The notes under the pieces: generated by a model | Told to the model about the DNA's origin: nothing | The model's input: only the letters and a program-made list of their open reading frames with translations | Database searches by the model: none | Shown here: positions 11,326 through 23,300 of the stretch, piece by piece | How positions within the stretch are numbered: the stretch's first letter is position 1 | Layout of the letters: each line of letters begins with the position of its first letter | NCBI GenBank assembly: GCA_013399695.1 | Contig: VXAU01002071.1 | Span: forward strand, 2,353,598-2,417,597 | DNA length: 64,000 bases | From: Formicarius rufipectus | Lineage: Eukaryota > Chordata > Aves > Passeriformes > Formicariidae | Direction: 5' to 3' | Position numbers and translations under genes: made by a program

Positions 11326-14300
11326 GCACAGCAGGTCACCCTTGCCCAGGTGGGTCACCTCTACCCAGGAGAAGGTGACCCCTGTGTCCTGGAGCTGAGT
11401 GTGGGCTCATGACAACAGCAGTAAATCCTCATCACTGTCAGGCACTCATCTGACCCACATCTGTGGCTCAGCAGCATCCCCCTCACTATCAGTGCTGTAG
11501 GATAAGAAATTTGCCGTACATTAGTGAAATGATCACTCTTAATACTCAGACACCGACCGTATTCCCAAGGAAAAGGAAACATAAATCCTTCCTTGCACTG
11601 ACAGCGACAGCCCGCATCCCTAGATAGGAGACAGCTAATTAAACCTGGTCATTCCAGCCAAGCCCAACCAGCATGTTTGTGCAAGCTTTGTGGTCAAATC
11701 ATGTGCAGGATTTGGCCCTATTTCCCCATTTTCATTAATCACAGGAAAAATTCTCCACTTAGAAACAATGCTAGAGATATACCTGATAGGGATTTTTTTC
11801 TCCCTTGGCCACTTCCCACTTGGCAGCAGAGATGAAGTTCTGTCTTTGCAAAACATTTTGAAACCTGTTTCTGTTCCAATTCAGAATCACCCACCCCAGA
11901 GCTTTCCAGGTTATCTGTAAAAGAAAACCTAGAGAAATGGATGGCTTGAAATGCTTCAACTGATAAATCAGAAATATATTATTTTAACCGCAATTTCAGT
12001 TTGCATTATAAAGAGGAAAGAAAATGTTAAAAAACACAGAACAAAAAGTCATTGGAAATGGGAAAGGTTGTTTTGAATTGAAGAAACACAACCTTTTTGT
12101 GCCTTCGAAGCTTGACAGTGTTTCACAAAACATTTCAAGGCTAATGTGCTGTGTTTTGTGGAAGACGAGCAGTCCCTGATTGGGGAGGGTGAGGAGAAAC
12201 TCCAGGAGCAAAGAAAACAGCTGGAATCTGGACAAAGGTGCACCAGTGTCTCAGTGGGACTGGTCCCTCCAGCTGGGCTTTAGAACTCTGGCACTGGTTT
12301 CCGCCTGATTTTGGTGCTCCAGCTGCTCCAGAGGTGTCCAGCGGAGGCAGAGGTGTGCCCAGCGGTGCCGGAAGGCTCCGGGGATGCGGGACAGGCACCC
12401 CCGTAAAAACCCACCCCAAGCCCCTTCCCTCCTTATAAATAAAGCAGCCGCTGACCTCGGAGATTAATCAGTGGGATGGTGTCTCTGCGTGATGTCACCC
12501 CGTGTTTTTCCACAGGCCTGTCGAATTTCAGCCCCGTCTGATGTGCCGATGACAGCCGGGGCTCTGCCTGCCAGACAGCCCCGGGCCGGCCGCCGTCGGT
12601 GGGAGGGAGCGGCGAGAGCGGAGCCCGGCAGGATTTATGGCCCGTTCCTCCCCGTCCTGCTCTCCCACAATACACAGATGCCTCTGCAGGATGACGGAAA
12701 CCGGGGCCGCTCGGCGCGGCGCGGGTATTTTTAGGTGTTATTGCACCATCTCTGCCCCTCGGGGACTTTTATGACTAAGGCGGCCGGATTTGGGGCAGTC
12801 CGTGCGAAGCTGGGTGCTCGGGCACGCCGGGATGCTCTGGGTGGAGCCCACCAGGCTGCCGGGCAGGGGAAGGAGGGATGGAGCCAGGTCCAAGCTGATG
12901 CCATGGTGCAGGATGGGTGTGGGGATGGGAAACAGGCTCTTCCCAGTGCACCTCACCTGACGAAGGCTTCTGAGAAGGCACAAAACGGGTGGAAATGCAT
13001 GTCTGCCATGAAGGGTTTAATGTCACTATTTGACCTTTACTCCTGCCTGCAACTGAACCTTCCCACGGTCATGAGGCAGGAGCTGCCCACCTCCAGCTGG
13101 GCACTGGCAGGCACACATGGAAGGGAAGATGTCCCACATATCAGCAGAGGCCAAAGGGTTACACACACCACGTGGCTGCCAGGCCAGGAATTGCATGTCC
13201 ACACAGCAATTCATCAATTAATCTGAGAAGGAACAAAGCAATTAACAGGGGAACAAGGGGATAGACTAACAAAGCACATGCCTTTGCTCTGCTAACAGGG
13301 CTGGCTCGTGCCTATTTGTTTGGCTTCTGTTTCTATGGTGGTGGGGGCTGTAACGAAGGGTCAATTCATCGTCCTGGTTATTTGTAGCTCTCCAAAATGT
13401 ATTCTCAGCATCTCAGACCTTGGGGAGATAGCCAGGGGCTAACTGGGGACTGCTCAGCTCTTGGGAGCTGTGTTCTTTTGAGGGATAAAAGACCTTCCTT
13501 TCATAGCCAGGTGTTGGAGTTGTCAGGGCTCAGCACTAACCACGCACTCGCCTTTGCTGGACCAGGTGCAGCTTGCAGAGAGCACTGGGTTCCCGTGGTG
13601 TCCCAGAGCTGCCCCTCAGCAAAGAACCCCTAATCTGTCTCCATCCAGCTGGAATTGCTTCTCCTGAGCATCCTCCTTGGCACAAGCTGGGGACTGTGGA
13701 GGTGCAGGGTGCTCTGCCAGCAGGGGAGCCCCCAGCATGGAGCAGGACACCCTGCCTCAAGCACAGCTCTCTCCTGGGGCTGTGTTGTGTCACTGTGCTG
13801 GGCAGTGCCAATGTCCAGCACTGTGTGCCCACTGTGATGCCCCCAGTGGTACACGGCCCCTCTCAGGGCCCTCTTGAATGAGCTCGGGAGCTTTATTGAG
13901 CTGCACTATCCATCCCAAAATAGGTTCCAAATAAATATGTTTATAACAGGTCTTTGTTGCCTCAGAAAATGGGTTTCCCCTTGAGGTCAGCCAGCCCGGT
14001 GCTGAGGGTTATCCCAGGACACTGATTTCTCCCCTTGGGGTTCCAGGCAGCTGTGATTATGCAAGGCTCTGAATTATTCCTGGGGCTGCCATGTGAAAAG
14101 TGAGCTTCCCAGAGATGCCCAATACGGGCATTTTCAGGGCATGGCAGCGATCCCTCTGCCACCTCCACTCGCCCCACATGCCTGGCACAGCCCCAGCACC
14201 TGTGCCTGCACAATCAGAGAAGGAATCCAGTGGGAGGGACAGCTGGAGAGGGAGAGTTACCTCCTGCTCACACTGCCAGAGCGAGCTGGGCTCCCAGGGC

Positions 14301-16170
14301 AGCGGGAGCTCACCCACGGCGACAGGGGCAGGTGAGACCATGCTACTTTCACCTCCACGGAAAGATGGGGAGACTTGTGCAGAGCAGGGAGAGAACTGGT
14401 ACCTGGCTTGCAAACCCTGCCTGTTGGTGCACACTGCAGGGGTATTACACTGGGGTAGGCTGGATGCCACTTATGGAGCATCTTTTTGGGGCAGGAAATG
14501 CCACAGACCATCCTCACCCATGCATTTCCTTACCCTGCTCTTCTCCCAGGGGAAAACTCCAGCCATGGACCATCCCTCTGCTCCTCATCATAGTTCTGTG
14601 TGTGACACTGACCCTGCAGAGGCTGCCCCAACTTCCCAGCACGACCAGCCACCACCTTCAGCACCCAGATCGAGTCTGTGGAGTGACCGACCTGCTAAGA
14701 AAACAGAGAGCCCGTTCCTTTGAAGTTAATGAATCGTGAAAGCCTTTGAAAGCAGAGCCTTGTTTATTTACTCTCCACAGCTCATGTGGACGGAGCACCC
14801 AGACACCCTGAGCGCTGCTAATTTGAATGGAAGATCAAACACGAGGCTCTGCCTGGCTGACCCACAGTCAGAGGTGCACGAGCTGCCCTGGCCTCTCACT
14901 GCCTAACACGGGGAGAGCCTAATACAAACCCAGGGGACAGCCCGTGGGCTGTAGGCTGGGTTTTATGGAGAAGAGCATCAAAATAAGCCACCAAGTTGAC
15001 AGGGAAATTCAGCACGGTGGCTGCAAAGCTCTTAAACCCCGCCTGAGCATTTTCCTTCAACATCAAAACTCAGCTGTGATTCCACCCTGCAGACCCCCAT
15101 CACCCTCCCCTCCCAGGGCTGGCACTGCTGCCTCTTGCCCTCCCTCTGAGTTTCACCCTGAGCCAGGGCTCTCCTGCCCAGAACCATGCCACAGCCAAGA
15201 CCTGCACAGCCAGATGAACCTGGTGCTTGTTACCTCCCCCTTCCCTCCCCATCAGAACAGATACAGAGAACTCAGGTTCCTCTCTTTGTGTGAAAACAAC
15301 CCAGTAACAGAGAAAAGCCCCTAGCAGAGCTCCCAGCATGCTGCCCACTATGTTGGGTCTTCTAAACAAATTCGCAGCCTTTCACAGTCTATAAATATCA
15401 GCCTTTTCAGTGCTACCACTTCAGGGATAAGCTGTAATGCAATATTCCATTTGGGCTCTCACACAAAAGGACAGCACCCCACCAGCACCAGCTTTCTGTC
15501 ACTGCAAGTTTTCTGAAGTATAATTGGATTATAACCAAGTGTGAGCTTCTAGTCCCCATTTCTCTCAGGCTGGGGAAGTCACTCTCTGATCTGAACAACA
15601 AGAATGGGAAGGAAAGAGCAGAAAGAGCCGAGTTGGGTGGAGGGGAGAGGGCAGCTGAGGGCTCCAGAAATGAGGAAAGGGCTGCAGTGGATAATGAATT
15701 TTACAATCCCAGTAAATAATTAGGCATATTGGGAAAGTGCTGGCAATGAGAGGTTACTGCTCGCCTCCATGGTGCTGAAGGACCAGCCCCACAGGGAAAA
15801 CGTGGGGAAGAGGCAGCTTCCAGGTAAGGCTGGTCTTCAACAGCCGCCAGCCAACAATTTTAGGATGATAAAGGCAGGAGAGCCCAAGGCAGCCCATCCA
15901 CCGGTTCTCCCTGTTTCAAAGTCACAGGTGACAGAGGCACCTAGAGGTGTTAAAGCCCTCGCCAAAGTGGCACAAAGGGCTGCGTCTGGGGCTTGGACAC
16001 TGATGCCAGGTGGTGACCCTCACTGGGGCCATCACAGTCCCAGGGAGTGCGTGTCCAACGTGTCCCATCCCCCAAATCGCTGCCTGCAGGTCCCCGAGCA
16101 CCTGTGGGGGCTGCACTGCCTCCACTCCCTTACTGAGACCCTCACGGCCACTTTGCCGTGTCTGGAGTCG
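11326..16170. other. Region upstream of WNT2B without recognised genes
   Basis: No coding exon recognised. About 11400-12140 is AT-rich, low in repeats and holds homeobox-like TAATTAA and GATAAG motifs. It could be a conserved non-coding element, but that cannot be tested here. About 12500-12850 is CpG-rich. The rest is of mixed composition. A regulatory role for WNT2B is possible but only inferred from position. Confidence 0.4.
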
Positions 16171-16334
16171 CCAGCTCTCCGCAAGCTGAACCCCGGTCAC
16201 TGCCCGCTCCAGTCCGCACCAGCGCCGCGGGCACAGCGACGGACGGGCACAGCCCCCCGACGGGGCGCGGCCCACCCCGCGGTTTCCCACCCTGCAGTGA
16301 CACCTGGCGGGGGCGAGAGCGGGCGGAGCCGGCC

Positions 16335-16497
16335 CCGTACCCCGCATCCTTCATCCCGCATCCCGCATCCCTCATCCCGCATCCCTCATCCCTCATCCCG
16401 CATCCCTCATCCCGCTCCCCGCATCCCGCACCCCGCATCCCCGTACTCCGCATCCCCGTACTCCGCATCCCGCACCCCGCATCCCGCACCCCGAATC
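16335..16497. repeat. C-rich heptamer satellite (CATCCCG/CATCCCT)n
   Basis: Tandem seven-base units CATCCCG and CATCCCT, grading into CCCCGTACTCCGCATC units, run directly into the assembly gap at 16498. On the - strand this reads CGGGATG repeated, with GGG runs every seven bases, a pattern able to form G-quadruplexes. The repeat is the probable cause of the gap. Confidence 0.9.
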
Positions 16498-16786
16498 NNN
16501 NNNNNNNNNNNNNNNNNNNNNNNNNNNNNNNNNNNNNNNNNNNNNNNNNNNNNNNNNNNNNNNNNNNNNNNNNNNNNNNNNNNNNNNNNNNNNNNNNNNN
16601 NNNNNNNNNNNNNNNNNNNNNNNNNNNNNNNNNNNNNNNNNNNNNNNNNNNNNNNNNNNNNNNNNNNNNNNNNNNNNNNNNNNNNNNNNNNNNNNNNNNN
16701 NNNNNNNNNNNNNNNNNNNNNNNNNNNNNNNNNNNNNNNNNNNNNNNNNNNNNNNNNNNNNNNNNNNNNNNNNNNNNNNNNNNNNN
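16498..16786. other. Assembly gap (289 N)
   Basis: Unbroken run of N. It lies between the heptamer satellite and the CpG-rich flank of WNT2B exon 1, so promoter or 5' untranslated sequence may be missing. Confidence 0.99.
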
Positions 16787-16971
16787 GCCCGGCCCCGCCG
16801 CCCCCCGCAGCAGCAGCATGAGCCCGGGCGCGGGGGCCCAGCCGGGGCTCGCTCAGCAGCGCGGAGCCGGCGGACGCGCCGCGGGGCCGTGACGGGCAGT
16901 GCCCCGAGGGGAGCGCGGGCAGGACCCCCCTCTCCGGTCATTTCTCCGTCTGGACCCCGCCCCGGAGAGAT

Positions 16972-17332
16972 ATGCTCAGCCCAAACCTCCTGAAAGCGTC
17001 TCCTGGGATTGCCGTGGCCCCCGGGCGTGCGGAGTGCGGAGCCTTCCCTCGGACGGCGGGCGCGGCCCCCCGGCTTTGCCTNCTGCCCAATGAGAGCCCG
17101 CAGCACGGCGGGCGCCGGCAATATTTGGCCGCGGCCCCCGCGCTCCCATCCCCAGAGCGCCCTCGCCCTCCGCGCAAGGACCTCCATGGCCCGGCCCGGC
17201 CCCNATTGCCGTGGCCCCCGGGCGTGCGGAGTGCGGAGCCTTCCCTCGGACGGCGGGCGCGGCCCCCCGGCTTTGCCTCCCCCTCGTCCTCCTCCTGCTC
17301 GCCCTGACGCCCCGCGCCGACTCCTCGTGGTG
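16972..17332 (+). CDS. WNT2B: WNT2B exon 1 (signal peptide; mis-assembled)
   Basis: The proposed start codon at 16972 opens a frame beginning [12 protein letters not shown]. This frame runs to 17081, where a single N interrupts it. The same 74 bases (17008-17081) recur exactly at 17205-17278 after a second single N. From there the frame continues as [20 protein letters not shown] and ends at 17332 before GTGAGT. The real exon is probably 16972-17081 joined directly to 17279-17332, 164 nt. The phase (two bases left over) matches exon 2 and restores WWYIG. The hydrophobic stretch is the signal peptide core. An alternative start, ATGGCC at 17186 inside the misjoined fragment, would also enter the frame if the N at 17204 stands for no base, but it has less support. 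Confidence 0.8.
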
Positions 17333-20300
17333 GTGAGTCCCCCCGACGGCGCTGCCGCCCCGACACCGCCGCCGGCGGGAGCTGCGCGGGGCGCGGTCGA
17401 GGAACGGGGATGGGGACGGAGAAGGGGACGGGGATGGAGATGGGGATGGAGATAGGGATAGGGATGAGGACGGGAACGGCGATGGGATGGGGATGCGGAT
17501 GGGGACGGAGACTTGGATGGGGTAATAGCAACGGGGAAGAGCGACCGGCGATCGGAGCGCAGCGAGTCCCGCCGTGCCGGGGCCGGCGCCCAGAGCCCGA
17601 CGTGCGGCCGTGGGAGCCGGCGGGGACCGGCCGGGGCTGTGCGGGTCCCCCGGCTCTCCCCGCACCTCCCGGTTCTCCGTGGCTCCACCTGCGGGGCTCC
17701 GGCAGCGTCCCGGGGTCTCGGTGTCCCGGAGCGGCGGGGGCGGCACCTCCCCGGGGTCGGAGCCGGTGCCGGTGCGGGGTCTTTCCCCAGGGTGCAGCCA
17801 CTGCAGCGCTCCCGGGCACCCCTACCTCGAAAGCACCGCCGCCCGTCTCCCGGGACCGGAATTTATCGCGGGGACCCCCCGTTCTGTCGGGCAGCCGTGA
17901 CGCCCCTAAAAGCCACCCCTTCCCGGGCACGGCGGGGTGCAGGGTGAGGCCCTCGGTACGGTTTGGACTGGGGAAGCGGCAGCAGTTCTCAGCTCCCCTG
18001 GTCCCGCCGGACCTCCCCCATCCCTACGGGCTGTGGAGTTGCCCTGCACGCTTGTATTACAGCTCTTGGGAAGCGAAGAAATTGCTGTTCCCTCTTCTTA
18101 GGACAAGATGAAGCTCTGTAACAGATAGAAATGATGCCATAGAAAATATGAGCCTTCTATAAATTAAGTCTCCTCCTGCCCCGGTTCTTGTAACAATGAA
18201 AATTTATGTATGCAGAATAAGAGTAATTGGGAAAACAAGGATTGCAAAGTTTTCCAAGCGACCTCGTGCTGCCTCAGTAGTTCAGCAACACTGGAGAAAA
18301 AAATAGTTGGCAACAGAAAAGTTCTCAGTGTCCCCCACCCTATAAAAGTCCTCTCTAATCTTGTGGAAAACACGGTTTTCCACGCCAATCTCATCATCAT
18401 TAGCAGATCGCGGTGGATGAGGCAGAACTTAATCAAATTCAACCCATCTGCCACTGCAAGAGAACGGTGGTTTCTGGAATTCCTCAGCTACCGTGGAGCA
18501 CTCTGTGAGGGCCCGGGAGCACTTAATAGTCATGCCGATAGCACAAGTATTCCTGGTGTTTGAGAGCACGTCTGGGCGTGTGGCAATTGTGGCCGGGCTG
18601 GCATCCCTGGAAGAGCGATTCCAGGCTGAGGAAGGCAGATGGAAAAGCTGTGAGGCTGGGAGGGAGAGGGGAGCTCAGGGGATGTGCTGCTCAGGCAGCC
18701 TGTGGCAACCAGGCACAAAACGTGGAAGGCATGAGGAGCAGCCTCTTCCAGAGGGCAGGACAGGCTCTGGGGGGCACATACTGAGCAGACGAGCAGGAGC
18801 AGTGCCATTCCCAACCATGCCCAGAGGAGATCTCCTGTAGCCTGATCAGCGGCTGGGCACTGGAACCACTGGGAGAGAAAATGAGTCACTGCTGGGGAGT
18901 CTCAGGTTGGTACAAGCACTGGCCTGGCTTCCAGAGCCAGCTCTGCCCCCACCCAGCAGGGCAGGTGAGGGCAGGATGGTTTCTGCGGGCCAGGTGAGGT
19001 TGCTAAAGTCCTAAAAGCTGAGAAAGGAAGGAAGGGACTGTAGAGGAGTTGGATGGTTTCCATTATTGAGGAGGCAGGAGAAGGGCAGGCTTGTTAGAGC
19101 TGAGGAGTAGGTGCATGGGATAATGTGTCTGGAAAAAGAGAAGGCACGGAGCAGTCACAGCATCATCTGAGCTGGGCAGTTCTGGTAACACACGTGGATG
19201 CTGCCTGAAGGGTGAGAATTCTTTCTTTAGGAGGAGTGCAAATACCACCTATTTCCCTGGCTGTGGAACCCCACTTTGCCGCGGTCTGCCCTCATTCCAA
19301 GCACATGTCGCTTCCCAGCAAGCGGGAGGAAAACCAGCCACGTTTTAAGCCTCGGGAGCTGTGGCTTGTTTGGAGGAAGCTCGATTTAGCTCCCACAGCA
19401 GTTTGTGTTCTCAGCTTGCAGAAAATCCCTGCCTGGCAGGGGAGAGGAGAGGAGAGCGGGGCAGCCCTGGGGTGCTCGGGCAGGGGCTGACCAGGGCTGG
19501 GCACGGCCGTGGTGCAGCCAGGCACGATGCCCCGGGGCATTTTCAGCAAGTAGAATTGGTCCCAAGGACCTTAAGTACTTGACTTTTAAAACAACAAAAA
19601 AGATCAAACCCTAAATATATTAAACTCTAAAACTCACGCTTTCAATTGATCTTTCTCTTTTGTAGAGCAGAACATTCCTAAGAAAAGCCTAAATTGAACT
19701 GAGCACTTTTGTGCTGGACGTGTCAGTTGTGATAAAATAGCGTGTTTGGATGAAATTGGGTTTTACTGAAAATGGTTTCGACCAGCTGTGGTTTGGGAAA
19801 AAGTTATTCAGTGATTTGCATAGGTTTCCAAACACATCTTTAGCACCACTGATATTACAGTAAATACATTTGGTGGTGCATCATCGTTCCTTATTTTAAT
19901 TATTGCCAAATTCTTCTAGGGATTCACACACAATAAACTTGTGGAACTGGAGGAAATGCTTCTCATTTTCAGAGTCAACTTTTTAAGTAGTTTAATAGGA
20001 AAAAACGGGTCCCTTCTGATCACAGTACATGGAAAGGAAATATCAACCAAATGTTTCTTCTAAACAACTGCAAATTATTAATTTTCAGTGACGTCAGGCG
20101 CGGCTCAACCGCCTCACAGAAACGCCAGGAACTGGTGAACTTTGGCATCCAAAAAAGTGGCTGTGGGTGCCAGTGCACGTGCCAGTGTTACCCGGGCAGA
20201 GGGGACGGGGTGGGGACACTGTGGCCGTGGCCGGTGCAGCTGTGGCCATGCTCCCAGCGCACCGTGCCCAGCGGTGCCAGCGGCACGGCCAGTGGCTGTG

Positions 20301-23300
20301 GGGAGCAGCACCCTGGTGTAAATGCTTCCAAACTCCAAAGTGTTACTTAGCAACAAAATACCAGCTGAAACACAGACAGAAATTAAAAAGGAATGCAACG
20401 GGAAAATCCCTAAATCCCGTTTACACTTGCGTGGGGAGAGCGGCGTGGTCCCGGGGACGGCGGCAGGCAGGGCTGTGCCCCGCGCCCCGGGAGAGGCTGT
20501 CGGGCCCCAAAAGTGGCCTCCAAAATTCCTTCAGAAAGATCTGGGAGATTAGACAAATGTTGCTTATAAACATAAACTGTGCAATAAACAAACTTGGTGT
20601 AAATAACTAGTAGAGTTTACTCGCTATTGGGAGCCTCGCGAGCTGCTTTGGTGTGGAAAACCATTCTAAAATTGGAGGTTTGGTTAAAGAAAAATATACA
20701 CCAAGCCCTGCGCACCCCCCTGCACCCCACCCTCACACACACCCGCTTGCTGGCAACCCACATGAGCTCCCCCAGCCCCCAGAGCACCAAATCTTTGTTA
20801 GCTAACTTGTTTATTGCTAACCACAGCCCTTGGAAACTACAAATATTTAATTTCATCTGGCATTGGAACAGATGGGAGGCATCAGGCTCCCAAAGAGATA
20901 AAACAAATCTGTGGAAAGAAGATGAGAGTGAGTTTGGTTGTGGGTTGGGGAGCACGTGGGAAGCCGGTGACCACATAGGGCTGCCCATGGCATCAGCAGG
21001 GTATGGGAACTCCAAGGGAGCTGCTGAACTCCAGGTCATGGTGCCCAGGTGGGAATTTGGAGGGATGCTCCACTTCAGAGTCAGGCGGCCACCATGGTCC
21101 AGCTCCCTTCCTCAGCCAGGGCAGCAGGAGTGTGTTCATTGGCACAGAAAACACACACAGGGCAAATCATGAAGCAGGAGTGTCCACAGTTCCCTCTGTG
21201 CCCTGGGAACAACCCCTGGACATGGTGTCGGGCTCTTGGCCAAGGGTTTGGCAAGGACACCCCACTGCAGGTGGTGAAGGAGACATTCCCACCACCATGG
21301 GCCAGCAGGAATGGTGCCCCTGCTGCCGTCCTGCTCCGGGGTTTGCTGTGTGTTTCCACTGTAATACCAGTGCTGGTTCATGGTGCAGGTGCAGGGGATG
21401 GGCACAGGAGTGATGGAGAAGTGGAGCCACCCATATGTGTGGATACAGGAGAGAGGAGAGAGGGGCTCATTTCAACAGGCATCACGCTGAGGTGTGTGGG
21501 AGGGGAAATAGCATCAATAGGAATGTTTGAAATTAAGCCAAGGGAAAGACAGCTGCACGGAGAAGCTCCACAGCCCACCAAGTAACCCTTTGGGGGTGCT
21601 GCTGCCTCCCCTCCGTGCCAGTCTCAGCAGGGCAGACCCACAGCAGCCCCCAGAGGGCTTTGCTAGCAGAGGGTCTCACAGCCTGTGTGGGGGCTCCAAG
21701 GGCTGCATGTCCATAGCTCTGATGTCATCCTGTGCTGTGGAAGAGCCATTCCTTCCATGCCAGTGCCATCACTGTGCAGCAGTTCAACACCCACTCAGTC
21801 TGGGTACTGTTGCAGGCAAGGTACAGAATCACAGAATCCCACAATGGTTTGGGTTGGAAGGGACCTTAAAGGTTACCTGGTTCCAACCACCCTGCCATGG
21901 GACAAGGTGCTCCCTCAAAGGGAAGAGGACGTGCAGCCCTGAGGGCACAGGGGATCTCCAGGGGTTCGCCCCAGCTGTCGGTTTGTTGTTGCAGAGCACT
22001 TTGCGTGGCAATAAAAGCAGGAGGTCAGTGACCGGGAAGTCTTTATCCCGAGGCGCTCCACTGCTCTGGCTGTCCAGGCAGCCCTGCTGTGAAAAATCAG
22101 TTTTAAAGTAACGTCAGACTGATGGGGAATGAACCCTGTGGCCTTTGCAGCAGCCCTGGTGTTCTCGGTTGGGCTGGATGGAACAGATGGGTTCTCTCAG
22201 TCACTCTGCGCCATTATAATAATCTTAACTGTGCTGCTTAGGCCATTTGTCAATAAGGTCACTTTCACCTATAGGAAATCTTTCTTAAAAGGAAATGCAG
22301 AAGGAGAAAAATCCTTCTGCTGTTCCAAACTCGTTAGCTCTCAGTTTTACCAATACCAAATACAGCAATGCTGGGCCACATCCTGTGGAAACACAAAAGA
22401 ACTGTACATCCAGCTTTACCACCAGAAACTGTCTTACCTCCTCAGATCCCAGCAAATGGTTTTGAGATTTGGAGAGAAATAGAAATGATACTTAAGGATA
22501 AAGCATATTTTTGATGAGCACTTACTTTCTATTCATGCACTACCAGTGGTGTCCCAAGGAACAGCTTTCACCCAGTGCTGAGCCGTGTCCCTCTCATGCA
22601 AGATGCCAACAACAAACCCTCCCACATCCACCCAGGGGACAGTAGAGCACAGCACCCATCTGCTCCAGCTCCCCAGCACTGCAGGATCTCAGTCCTTCCT
22701 ACAGAAACCACATCCCACTGACTGCACAGGGGTGCAGGAAAACCACAAGAGAGGGGACTCTGACCAGGATTCCTAGGCAGACAAGTGGAAAAAGGGGGAT
22801 GCACAAGGAACAGAAAGATAATGGTGCAGAAAATGAAAAATATGTCCCTTGAGTGGCACTGGTAGTGGCTCAGCATTATGATATTAAAAATTATTCAAGT
22901 GAGACTAACGCTCTCAACATGCAGAGTAGTGGCTCTAAGTGAGGAAATTAGGACTATTAATCATTCCAAGGTGTTAACAATTCCAGCAGGCCAGGATGGC
23001 CCTGTTCCCAGTGGGGCTTAATAAAATACTCAGGGTTTGTAATACTAAAATAATATCTCAGATGTCTGTAGCACCTTGCAACCCAAAGTACTTGGCAGTT
23101 GGCTGTAAATTGTCTGCCACAGCCAGGGAGAGCAGAGGAAGGAAGGTGCAGCATCCTTGGGAAGTATGCAAAGAACTCGAGGAGGTGAAATGCTGCCAGG
23201 TATGTTGGAATTTGCTCTTTATCAGGCAGAGAGGCAGGGATGTTGGATTTGATCCTATCTGCACCTCCAATAGCTGCCTAGGGCTTTCCAACCTCCCACC

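Larger units (their letters stand above)
16787..17990 (+). promoter_or_regulatory. CpG island covering WNT2B first exon
   Basis: Very CpG-dense sequence on both sides of exon 1, extending into the start of intron 1. No TATA box is evident before the proposed start codon, which fits a CpG-island promoter. The transcription start cannot be placed because of the gap at 16498-16786 and the misjoined fragment at 17083-17203. Confidence 0.65.

Noticed and set aside
15100..15369. Short - strand frame with a hydrophobic start (SMLGALLGAFLCYWVVF)
   Set aside because: Looks like a membrane anchor, but no family match, no splice context and a purine/pyrimidine-rich continuation. Treated as chance.
1..16900. 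Search for CTTNBP2NL, expected upstream by synteny
   Set aside because: No coiled-coil or other CTTNBP2NL-like exon was recognised; the gene is probably outside the window.
16393..17930. Very long - strand open frames (330-430 codons) across the WNT2B first exon
   Set aside because: They run through N bases, the satellite and the CpG island. They are antisense to a clear WNT2B exon and resemble no family.
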